Shown: positions 6,180 through 13,356 of the stretch, piece after piece
How positions within the stretch are numbered: the first letter of the stretch is position 1
Layout: each line of letters begins with the position of its first letter
NCBI GenBank assembly: GCA_017416065.1
Contig: JAFQDM010000014.1
Location: 1 to 64,000 of the forward strand
DNA from: Ruminococcus sp.
GTDB lineage: Bacteria; Bacillota; Clostridia; Oscillospirales; Acutalibacteraceae
Direction of reading: 5' to 3'
DNA: 64,000 nucleotides
Translations under genes and position numbers: made by a program
Notes under the pieces: model-generated
Seen by the model: the letters and a program-made list of their open reading frames with translations, nothing else
Told to the model about the DNA's origin: nothing
Database searches by the model: none

Positions 6180-8246
6180 ATGTGCGGAATCTGCGGATTC
6201 ACAGGCGAAGTACTTGACCGTAGCAAAACCATCCGCAAAATGGCGGATGTTATCACACACAGAGGACCCGACTCCAGCGGCTTTTATGAGGATTCCCGAA
6301 TCTCCATGGGCTTTCGCAGGCTGAGTATCATTGACGTTGATGCAGGTCATCAGCCTATTTATAACGAGGACAAGACCCTTGTGCTCACCTTCAACGGCGA
6401 GATCTACAATTACAGGGACCTTAGAGAAGAGCTTGTTGCCGCAGGCCACACCTTCTACACAGAAACAGACAGCGAGGTGCTTGTTCACGGCTTTGAGCAG
6501 TGGGGTGAGGATATGCTCCATAAGCTTCGCGGTATGTTTGGCTTTGCTATCTACAACACTCAGGACGGCTCCGTGTTTATAGCTCGTGACTTCTTTGGCA
6601 TAAAGCCTATGCACTACACGGTTATTGACGGCGAGCTTGTTTACGGCTCAGAGATCAAAAGCATCCTGCAGCATCCCAAATACAAGAAAAGCTTTAATAT
6701 GTCTGCGCTGGACAATTACCTTTCCTTCCAGTATGTTGTACCTCCGGAGACTTTCTTTGAAGGTATCTACTGTCTGCTTCCCGGTCACTTCCTTTGGTTC
6801 AAGAACGGCGAGGTTATGACAGAGCGTTACTTTGAGGCACGTTTTGACCCCAACGAGAATATGAGTGAGGCAGATGCCGTAAACTCCATTGAGGCCGCCT
6901 TTGAAAATTCCGTAAACGCTCACAAGATCGCAGATGTTGAGGTAGGCTGCTTCCTTTCCTCCGGCGTAGACTCAAGCTATGTTTCCACTTATTTTGCAGA
7001 TCAGAAAACCTTCACCGTAGGCTTTGACTTCGGCGAAAAATACAACGAAATAAGCTGGGCACAGCGCCTTTCAGAAAAGATAGGTGTAGACCACCACACA
7101 AAGGTCATCACAAGCGAGGAGTACTGGGATTCTATCCCTAAGATCCAGTATTTTATGGATCAGCCCCTTGCAGACCCCTCCTGCATCGCCCTCTATTTTG
7201 TATCTCAGCTTGCCAGCAAGTATGTTAAGGTCGTACTCTCGGGAGAGGGTGCAGATGAGCTCTTTGGCGGATATCAGGTTTACCGTTCACCAATGAATCA
7301 AAGAGTATATCAGAAGTGTGTTCCCTATCCCATCCGCAAGCTTTTAAGAAGCATCGCACGCAAGCTCCCCGACATAAAAGGCAGAGACTACCTTATCCGT
7401 GCCTGTGACCCCCTTGAGGAAGCCTTCATAGGAAACGCATTTATGTATAACTACGAGGAAAAATGCGAGTTGCTCAAGGACCCCTCCATTGCAACCCGTC
7501 CTCAGGACCTGACCCGCGACTACTACCGCAGAGCCAGAAGATACGACGACGTTACCAAAATGCAGTACCTGGACATCAACCTGTGGATGGTAGGAGATAT
7601 CCTCTTAAAAGCAGACAGAATGAGTATGGCAAACTCTCTGGAGCTGAGAGTTCCCTTCCTCGACAAAGAGGTCTGGAAGGTAGCCTCCAGAATCCCCTCC
7701 AGACTCCGCGTAAACCGCAACAATACAAAGTATGCTCTCCGTCAGGCCGCACTCAGGCACCTGCCTCAGGAAACAGCAGAAAAAGAGAAGCTGGGCTTCC
7801 CTGTTCCCACCCGCGTGTGGCTCAGAGATGAAAAGTACTACAATGTGGTAAAGCAGGAATTCCAGTCCCCCACAGCACAGAAATTCTTTAATATAGACAT
7901 TCTACTTCGCTGGCTCGACGACCACTTTAGCGGCGTTGCAGACACAAGCCGAAACGTGTGGACGGTCTATGTCTTCCTTGTATGGTACAAGCAGTACTTT
8001 GAGGAGATTTCTGCAGAAGAGATCAAAGAAGAAGCAATTGCAGAGGTTGAGGCTATCGCCCAGGACCCTGATGCACAGGTTGCACAGAGCAGTCTGAACA
8101 TTCCTGATTCCCAGCGCCTTGACCAGCTTTTCGGACTCGCCTTTGACGACGAGGACGGAGCAGGTACAGAAGAGGTTGTTGCCAAAGCTGAGGAAGCATC
8201 TGCAGAAACTCCTGCAGAAGATGCATCATCTGAACAAAATCAGTAA
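6180..8246 (+). CDS. asnB: Glutamine-hydrolysing asparagine synthetase
   Basis: 688 residues. It makes asparagine from aspartate, ATP and glutamine in the cytoplasm. The start at 6180 is fixed biologically: class II glutaminases need Cys as the residue after Met (Met-Cys-Gly-Ile-Cys-Gly), and GAAAGGA lies 9 nt upstream; the upstream in-frame ATG at 6162 would bury that Cys. The glutaminase domain covers about 1-200. The synthetase domain covers about 225-600, with the ATP motif SSGVDSS and the SGEGADELFGGY signature. The last ~70 residues are an acidic Ala/Glu-rich extension not needed for the fold. It stands alone between its own promoter and terminator. Confidence 0.95.
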   Translation: MCGICGFTGEVLDRSKTIRKMADVITHRGPDSSGFYEDSRISMGFRRLSIIDVDAGHQPIYNEDKTLVLTFNGEIYNYRDLREELVAAGHTFYTETDSEVLVHGFEQWGEDMLHKLRGMFGFAIYNTQDGSVFIARDFFGIKPMHYTVIDGELVYGSEIKSILQHPKYKKSFNMSALDNYLSFQYVVPPETFFEGIYCLLPGHFLWFKNGEVMTERYFEARFDPNENMSEADAVNSIEAAFENSVNAHKIADVEVGCFLSSGVDSSYVSTYFADQKTFTVGFDFGEKYNEISWAQRLSEKIGVDHHTKVITSEEYWDSIPKIQYFMDQPLADPSCIALYFVSQLASKYVKVVLSGEGADELFGGYQVYRSPMNQRVYQKCVPYPIRKLLRSIARKLPDIKGRDYLIRACDPLEEAFIGNAFMYNYEEKCELLKDPSIATRPQDLTRDYYRRARRYDDVTKMQYLDINLWMVGDILLKADRMSMANSLELRVPFLDKEVWKVASRIPSRLRVNRNNTKYALRQAALRHLPQETAEKEKLGFPVPTRVWLRDEKYYNVVKQEFQSPTAQKFFNIDILLRWLDDHFSGVADTSRNVWTVYVFLVWYKQYFEEISAEEIKEEAIAEVEAIAQDPDAQVAQSSLNIPDSQRLDQLFGLAFDDEDGAGTEEVVAKAEEASAETPAEDASSEQNQ

Positions 8247-8254
8247 AATTACAA

Positions 8255-8276
8255 AAGGGCGGATTCCTCCGCCCTT
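8255..8276 (+). terminator. asnB terminator
   Basis: 8-bp stem AAGGGCGG/CCGCCCTT directly after the stop codon; the T-tract is weak. Confidence 0.7.
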
Positions 8277-8310
8277 GCTATTTATAAACACTTAAGGAGG
8301 TGCCGTAAAA

Positions 8311-9195
8311 GTGAAGATACACTCCTACCCATGCAAGCTGACAGTCCCCACTGCAATCGCATTGGGAAGATTTGACGGAGTACACCTTGCACATAAGGAA
8401 GTTATCTCTGCCGCTGCAAAGCTCAAAAGTACACTATCCCCGACGGTTTTCACCTTTTGCGACAACCCAAACAAATCAAATCCGCATCTGCTTACCACAG
8501 AAGAAGAAAAACATCTCCTCATTGCAGAGTGCGGCACAGATATCCTTATAAACGCAACCTTTGACTCAGTGCGTAATATGAGTGCAGAGGAGTTCTTTGA
8601 CCTTGTGCTGTGCCGTGACCTGAATGCAAAGGCAATCTTCTGCGGATACAACTACCGTTTTGGCAAAGGTGCAAGCGCTGACTCTGAAACCCTTGCAAGG
8701 TTCTGCAGAGAAAGTGGTATAGCCTTCACCTGTATAGCTGAGGTTGAGGGCTTTTCTTCCACGGCAGTCAGAGCTCTGCTCTCTGAAGGCAGGGTCCAAT
8801 CCGCCGCAAAGATTCTGGGCAGAAACTACACCCTGAAAGGTAACGTTATTCACGGCAACGCCATTGGACGCACCATAGACACCCCGACTCTTAATATAGA
8901 AGCAGATAAAGCCAAGCTGCTCCCCCGTTTTGGCGTGTATGCCACCGTTGCAACCATCAGCGGCAAATCATACAGGGCCGTAACCAACATCGGGCTCAAG
9001 CCTACGGTAGGCTCAGAAGCCCCAACGATCGAGACACATCTCCTCGATGTAACAGGGAACTTCTACGGAGTGTATGCTGAGCTTGAACTCATAGACTTCA
9101 TCCGCCCCGAACAGAGGTTTTCTTCCCTTGAAGCTCTCAGGGAAACAATAGAAAACGATGTAAGTGACGCAAAGAGGATTCTTGCAACACTTTGA
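8311..9195 (+). CDS. ribF: Bifunctional riboflavin kinase / FAD synthetase
   Basis: 294 residues, the usual RibF size. It converts riboflavin to FMN and then FAD. The N-terminal adenylyltransferase domain shows GRFDGVHLAHKEVI (residues 11-24). The C-terminal kinase domain (about 160-294) shows GNVIHGNAIGRTIDTPTLN and the NIGLKPTVGS...ETHLLD signature. The start is GTG at 8311, with AAGGAGG 10 nt upstream; no better ATG exists. It is flanked by terminators on both sides, so probably monocistronic. Confidence 0.95.
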   Translation: MKIHSYPCKLTVPTAIALGRFDGVHLAHKEVISAAAKLKSTLSPTVFTFCDNPNKSNPHLLTTEEEKHLLIAECGTDILINATFDSVRNMSAEEFFDLVLCRDLNAKAIFCGYNYRFGKGASADSETLARFCRESGIAFTCIAEVEGFSSTAVRALLSEGRVQSAAKILGRNYTLKGNVIHGNAIGRTIDTPTLNIEADKAKLLPRFGVYATVATISGKSYRAVTNIGLKPTVGSEAPTIETHLLDVTGNFYGVYAELELIDFIRPEQRFSSLEALRETIENDVSDAKRILATL

Positions 9196-9212
9196 AAACT
9201 AAACTCATAAAG

Positions 9213-9263
9213 AAAAGAGAGAACATAACGGATGCTCCACTGCACCGCTTTGTTCTCTCTTTT
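9213..9263. terminator. Terminator between ribF and the acetyltransferase gene
   Basis: 13-bp perfect stem AAAAGAGAGAACA/TGTTCTCTCTTTT with a 25-nt loop and T-rich flanks. It serves converging genes. Confidence 0.8.
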
Positions 9264-9308
9264 ATTCTTTAATAAGCTCTTCAATAACGCAAGGGTTTGT
9301 AAACAGAA

Positions 9309-9914
9309 TCAAAGGTAATCGTCAACGTCGAATTTTCTGTCTTTGTAGTAAAGCTCTCTGTCAGCATCAGTGATCTGTCTGTGCACCTTGCAGGGGTTGC
9401 CGAATGCCACCACGTTTGCCGGGATGTCCTTGGTCACAACGCTGCCTGCTCCTATAACCGATCCATCTCCGATCGTGACCCCGGGGCAGATCACTACGTT
9501 TGCGCCTATCCACACGTTATTGCCTACGGTCACAGGGATTCCGTACTCGTACTTCTTTCTGGAGTCCGGGTGAATGGGATGCCCTGCAGCGGTGATGGTC
9601 ACGTTTGGTGCAAAGAGCACGTCGTCGCCTATGTGCACCTTGTTGCAATCAAGTATGGTCAGGTTGTAGTTGGAGTAAAAATTCTCCCCAAGCTCAATGT
9701 TGCATCCGTAATCGCACCTGAAGGGAGGTTCAATGTAGAACTTCTCCCCCGTTTTGCCTAAAAGCTCACGGAGTATCTCGTTCTTTCTATCCATATTATC
9801 GGGAGCAAGTGAATTATACTCCTGCAAAAGGAATCTTGCTCTCATCATTTTCTGGCGGATCTCGTCATCTGCATGGTACGGAAGCTCTTTTAGCATTCGC
9901 TCAAACTGGGTCAT
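9309..9914 (-). CDS. Maltose/galactoside O-acetyltransferase family (hexapeptide repeat)
   Basis: 201 residues. This family transfers acetyl from acetyl-CoA to sugars. The N-terminal Mac-type helical segment (about 1-55) precedes a left-handed beta-helix of hexapeptide repeats (about 70-185), including ITAAGHPIHP with the expected catalytic His and the closing ...GAGSVVTKDIPANVVAFGNP signature. The start at 9914 is chosen because it overlaps the stop codon of the upstream CpXC gene in a TGATG arrangement, implying translational coupling. The actual acceptor sugar cannot be read from sequence. Confidence 0.93.
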   Translation of the reverse strand: MTQFERMLKELPYHADDEIRQKMMRARFLLQEYNSLAPDNMDRKNEILRELLGKTGEKFYIEPPFRCDYGCNIELGENFYSNYNLTILDCNKVHIGDDVLFAPNVTITAAGHPIHPDSRKKYEYGIPVTVGNNVWIGANVVICPGVTIGDGSVIGAGSVVTKDIPANVVAFGNPCKVHRQITDADRELYYKDRKFDVDDYL

Positions 9915-10606
9915 CACATTTCCTCTGCCTTGCGGTCCAGCTGCTTCATTCGCTTGTATCTGTAAAGCACGTTCTGTGCCCACTCACGGTCGATCTTGAT
10001 AAAGCCGGAGAGCTTTCTGTCTTTGATTGCCATCTCGCTTACAATGGTGACCGCTTTGCCGTAGATCTCAAGCCTTGCAGACTGCACGTAGGGCTCGTGC
10101 TCCTTACCTACAAAGAAGGTAAAGCCCATCGTATTCTTCTCTCTGTCGTACATAGACAAGTATCCTTCCTCCACCTGGGGGAGCGCATACTTCTTTGCCA
10201 CCATTTCCGAGATAACAAGCTTGGTTATCTCCACCGCCATATCGTCAAGTCCCGACTCAAAGATAAACACCTTCTCCTTAAAGCTGTTGAAATCAGAGGC
10301 CAGACGCTTTCTGATGCCCTTGAGCCTCTCGTACTTCTGCTCCAGCTCCACGTCCTCCAGCTGGAATCTGTCAACCTCGGGAATAAGGTAAACCATAAAG
10401 CGGTTCTTCATATCGTTATAAAGCACGGGATAAGTGAGCCTTGCCTCGTGACCGCAAGCACCGCATCTGAACTTGAAGAGTCTCTCATCCAGAACGTCAG
10501 AGCGCAGAGTGGGTTCGTTGGTTGCATTTATACTCATATAAAGCTTTGCCTCTGTGGACTCACTGCACTTGGGGCAAGCAATATTCTTAACAACTACGTT
10601 TGCCAT
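9914..10606 (-). CDS. CpXC domain protein
   Basis: 230 residues, cytoplasmic. The N-terminus has two zinc-binding pairs, CPKC (residues 10-13) and CGAC (about 49-52), the signature of the CpXC family, which is widespread in Clostridia and of unknown function. The middle holds a charged helical stretch. AAGGAGG lies 8 nt before the ATG. Its stop overlaps the acetyltransferase start, so the two are co-translated. A shared role is inferred from coupling only. Confidence 0.85.
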   Translation of the reverse strand: MANVVVKNIACPKCSESTEAKLYMSINATNEPTLRSDVLDERLFKFRCGACGHEARLTYPVLYNDMKNRFMVYLIPEVDRFQLEDVELEQKYERLKGIRKRLASDFNSFKEKVFIFESGLDDMAVEITKLVISEMVAKKYALPQVEEGYLSMYDREKNTMGFTFFVGKEHEPYVQSARLEIYGKAVTIVSEMAIKDRKLSGFIKIDREWAQNVLYRYKRMKQLDRKAEEM

Positions 10607-10781
10607 ATTGTCCTCCTTGAAAACTAAATTCAGGGCATAGTTACGATTGTATTATATCACGCAAAGTTTTGAAGTTAAAGGACTTTTGTAAATTTTTATT
10701 GATTTTATGGCGGAATAGTGTAATAATATTAATATAAAGATCAAGTGCAATCCTGCAAAGGTTTAGAAACGAGGTAATATT

Positions 10782-11474
10782 ATGAATAACAACACTACCC
10801 CCACCGCCGCTTTGGGCGAGCTTTTTGTTGATGCAACCAGAGAAGTTCTTGAGAAAGGCCGAATCAAAGCACAGATGGCCCGCCTTGAAAGGGTGATGAC
10901 CGCAGACAAGCTCCAGCTCAGGAAGATCTATGCTGAAATAGGCAAAATGTACGTTGACAACACCCTCAAGAAAAACAGTGCAAGACTTGAGTATTTATAC
11001 AAGGCAATTGACCACCTAAAGCTCCGTCTTGAACGCGCACAGGCTCGTATGGATATGCTCAAGGAGGCTCATTCCGTTGATGAATGCACAGAGGCATTCC
11101 GCGCAGAGCTTTCTGCAAAGATCAAACAGGCACAGGATGCCGCAACCACCGCCGCATACACCGTTAAGAAAAAGGCACAGGACGTTGCCCAGGGCATTGG
11201 TGAAACAGCAGAAAACATAAAAGCAAAGATCACAAAAGGCAACTCAGAGGAAGACTTTGCTGAAGACGAAACAGACTTCAAGGAGCTGCTTGCAGACCTG
11301 GAGTTTGAGGATGACACACATATAGAAGAAGAGGATGCTCAGATAAGCTCCATCCTCACCAACCTTGATGCGATGCTCAAAGAGGTTGAGGAGGAAGCTG
11401 CAGAGGAGTCCCCTGGTGAAAATTCCGAAGAAGACGGCGATTCTGCAGAAAGTGCAGAAAGCTTTGATTTCTGA
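10782..11474 (+). CDS. Coiled-coil protein with acidic tail, function unknown
   Basis: 230 residues without signal peptide or membrane segment. Residues ~20-115 are strongly helical and heptad-like. An Ala/Lys-rich helical stretch (about 115-150) with a YtxH- or LEA-like flavour follows. The last ~75 residues are extremely Glu/Asp-rich and probably disordered. The gene is monocistronic, with a strong terminator after it. I do not recognise the family; the composition suggests a structural or binding role, but nothing more can be supported. Confidence 0.7.
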   Translation: MNNNTTPTAALGELFVDATREVLEKGRIKAQMARLERVMTADKLQLRKIYAEIGKMYVDNTLKKNSARLEYLYKAIDHLKLRLERAQARMDMLKEAHSVDECTEAFRAELSAKIKQAQDAATTAAYTVKKKAQDVAQGIGETAENIKAKITKGNSEEDFAEDETDFKELLADLEFEDDTHIEEEDAQISSILTNLDAMLKEVEEEAAEESPGENSEEDGDSAESAESFDF

Positions 11475-11499
11475 TAAAATTTCTCCTATAAATCAATTT

Positions 11500-11527
11500 G
11501 GCACACAACTTAGATGAGTTGTGTGCC
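11500..11527 (+). terminator. Strong terminator after the coiled-coil gene
   Basis: 11-bp perfect stem GGCACACAACT/AGTTGTGTGCC, 6-nt loop, then TTTTGTTTTG. Confidence 0.9.
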
Positions 11528-11608
11528 TTTTGTTTTGAGCAAATCATCTTCAAGATAAACTTCCTCTGTGCATCCGTGCGACTATCGTTTGCTGCAAGAT
11601 CACATATA

Positions 11609-12298
11609 TCAGCCTTGAGCATTTGCATTTACGATCTGAATGTATATTTCGTTGGGAAGCATGGGAGCTTCAAGTGATTTCACAGTTTCCTGCGAGAGAG
11701 CCCTGTTCTCTGCGTACTCTCTGCCTGCTGCTCTGAACTTTTCTTTGAGGGGAGTTGTAAGAGGCTCCGCCGTAGGCTCGCTGAGCATTGGCGTTTCGGG
11801 CACGCAAACCACATCGAGGTGCCCTCTGAACATATTTTTGCACTGCATTTTAAGTCCGTCAAAATTGCCCTCCCAATCTGGGAAGCCGCAACCGCAAAGC
11901 ACAACATAGTGCTTGGAAGAAAGGTCAAAAAGTGTGTCGTGAACTACTGCTCCGTCCTTTTCCTGCATAGACATCTTTGCAAGAGGGATCGTGCGGTCAA
12001 CCACAGCCTTCAGGTGAGAAGGCATACCGTAGCAATACAGAGGAAAGCTCCATATGACCACATCAGCCCACAGGATCTTCTCCAGAATCTCATTCTGAAA
12101 GTCTTTCTGTATACACTTGCCGTCCTGCTTCTGCCAGCAGGCGAAACACCCCATGCAGGGTCTGATGTCTTTTTCAATAACATTTACTATGTCAACATCA
12201 TTAGATGCACACTCATTCATACCCTCCAGAAAAGCTTTGGTAATATGCATTGTGTCACTTTGTTTTTTGGGACTTCCGTTTAGAACTAAAAGTTTCAT
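11609..12298 (-). CDS. Flavodoxin-fold NAD(P)H-dependent FMN oxidoreductase
   Basis: 229 residues. The N-terminal NGSPKKQSDT loop (residues 7-16) is the FMN phosphate-binding motif of the flavodoxin-like FMN reductase/iron-sulfur flavoprotein group. CMGCFACWQKQDGKC (about 48-62) is the Cys cluster seen in this family, and the SFPLYCYGMPSHLKA stretch contacts the flavin. It probably acts as a cytoplasmic redox enzyme on quinones or related compounds. It lies 13 nt downstream of the TetR-type regulator on the same strand, so the regulator likely controls it. Confidence 0.88.
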   Translation of the reverse strand: MKLLVLNGSPKKQSDTMHITKAFLEGMNECASNDVDIVNVIEKDIRPCMGCFACWQKQDGKCIQKDFQNEILEKILWADVVIWSFPLYCYGMPSHLKAVVDRTIPLAKMSMQEKDGAVVHDTLFDLSSKHYVVLCGCGFPDWEGNFDGLKMQCKNMFRGHLDVVCVPETPMLSEPTAEPLTTPLKEKFRAAGREYAENRALSQETVKSLEAPMLPNEIYIQIVNANAQG

Positions 12299-12311
12299 AA
12301 ATAAATCTCCT

Positions 12312-12875
12312 TTACTTAATGCCGAATAAAGACCTTCCTACATTAAAAAGCCTTTCTCTTGCCTCATCTGCCGTAATGCTGAGGACGCCCGTTGCAATAT
12401 ACGTTGCAAGCCCATTGGCATAGACCGACAGATCCTCAATATTCCTAGCCGCCTGTTCCTGTGTGATCCCCAGTGCATCAGAAACACTCCGGGTAATCAG
12501 AGCGTTATCTCCCGATTGAGAAAACTCACTTAAGCCATCGGCAACATAATCTCCGCATCCGTTCATAAAAATATAGCTGAACAGGTTTTTCTCTTCTATC
12601 GCAAGCTTAATGTAATTCACACCAAGCTCAAGAAACCCCTCTATCCCCGTACCGGAAACCCTTGTTACCTTGCCGACGGCAACCTTACGTGCATACTCTG
12701 AAAGCTCTCTTCTCAGACCCTTCATATTTCCAAAATGCCACACAAGAGGCTGCGTTGAGCAACCGATTTTTTGAGAAAGAGTTTTGATGTTTACAGACGA
12801 GTAACCCTCTTCAATAAGCATTTCAAGAGCATTGCTCAAAATCACTTCTTTGGAAATCGTCGTTTTTCTTGCCAT
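12312..12875 (-). CDS. TetR-family transcriptional regulator
   Basis: 187 residues. The N-terminal helix-turn-helix (about 5-50) reads ISKEVILSNALEMLIEEGY...LSQKIGCSTQPLVWHFGNMKGL, the TetR pattern. The C-terminal half is a ligand-binding helical domain. The start at 12875 is chosen over an upstream Met because a G-rich ribosome site lies just before it. Downstream is the flavodoxin gene, in the same operon. Three TTATATAA elements spaced exactly 14 bp overlap its promoter, a likely autoregulatory operator. The ligand is unknown. Confidence 0.88.
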   Translation of the reverse strand: MARKTTISKEVILSNALEMLIEEGYSSVNIKTLSQKIGCSTQPLVWHFGNMKGLRRELSEYARKVAVGKVTRVSGTGIEGFLELGVNYIKLAIEEKNLFSYIFMNGCGDYVADGLSEFSQSGDNALITRSVSDALGITQEQAARNIEDLSVYANGLATYIATGVLSITADEARERLFNVGRSLFGIK

Positions 12876-12892
12876 AATCCGCCCCCGTTCTA

Positions 12893-12928
12893 TTATATAA
12901 CTTAGTTTATATAAACGCATTTATATAA
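12893..12928. promoter_or_regulatory. Three TTATATAA elements at 14-bp spacing (likely operator)
   Basis: TTATATAA occurs at 12893-12900, 12907-12914 and 12921-12928. The third overlaps the -10 of the TetR promoter and the others lie over the start region. Confidence 0.5.
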
Positions 12929-12953
12929 TAACTCATTTTATTATATGTGTCAA
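12925..12953 (-). promoter_or_regulatory. Promoter of the TetR-flavodoxin operon
   Basis: Minus strand: -35 TTGACA (12948-12953), 17-nt spacer, -10 TATTAT (12925-12930). Confidence 0.85.
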
Positions 12954-13009
12954 CATGGGTGTTACTGTACGCCGCAATACCATAAAATTAAAAAATTTCA
13001 AAAAACATA

Positions 13010-13038
13010 TTGAAATTAAAGAAAAACTGTGATAATAT
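13010..13038 (+). promoter_or_regulatory. tRNA-Thr promoter
   Basis: -35 TTGAAA (13010-13015), 17-nt spacer, -10 TAATAT (13033-13038), about 30 nt before the tRNA. Confidence 0.75.
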
Positions 13039-13068
13039 AGTCGGGTAGCAATTAAAAAGTGAATATTT

Positions 13069-13144
<76 letters not shown>

Positions 13145-13176
13145 AAAAAGACAGACTTTACAGTCTGTCTTTTTTA
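13145..13176 (+). terminator. tRNA-Thr terminator
   Basis: Stem AAAAGACAGACT/AGTCTGTCTTTT with a 4-nt loop and a T-tract, directly after the CCA. Confidence 0.9.
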
Positions 13177-13178
13177 TT

Positions 13179-13299
13179 CAAGCCAAAGGCTTGATATGTA
13201 ATCGCCGCAGGCGTATGTCATCAGTTTGCAACACGAACTGTATGTAATCAAAACACAAAGGATGTGTTTTTTCTTCCGGCTTGATTACATACAGCCGAA
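13179..13299. repeat. Array of short hairpins separated by a TATGTAATCA linker
   Basis: Four small palindromes (13179-13193, 13203-13213, 13222-13240, 13250-13270) alternate with three copies of the linker TATGT(A/C)ATC(A) at 13195, 13214 and 13241. A fifth hairpin at 13279-13299 carries the inverted linker TGATTACATA. The palindromes differ in sequence. This looks like a non-coding modular intergenic repeat. Confidence 0.65.
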
Positions 13300-13319
13300 T
13301 AACGTACAGCACATAAAAA

Positions 13320-13346
13320 GGGAGCAGATTCAAGCGATCTGCTCCC
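13320..13346 (-). terminator. Terminator of the radical SAM gene
   Basis: 10-bp perfect stem GGGAGCAGAT/ATCTGCTCCC; on the minus strand it is followed by TTTTTATG. Confidence 0.88.
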
Positions 13347-13356
13347 TGTCTTTATC

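Noticed and set aside
9809-10627. Plus-strand frame of 272 codons over the CpXC/acetyltransferase pair
   Set aside because: Antisense to two coupled genes with clear motifs and ribosome sites.
13179-13299. CRISPR array
   Set aside because: Units are far too short, the constant part is a 10-nt linker, the variable parts are palindromic, and no cas genes are present.
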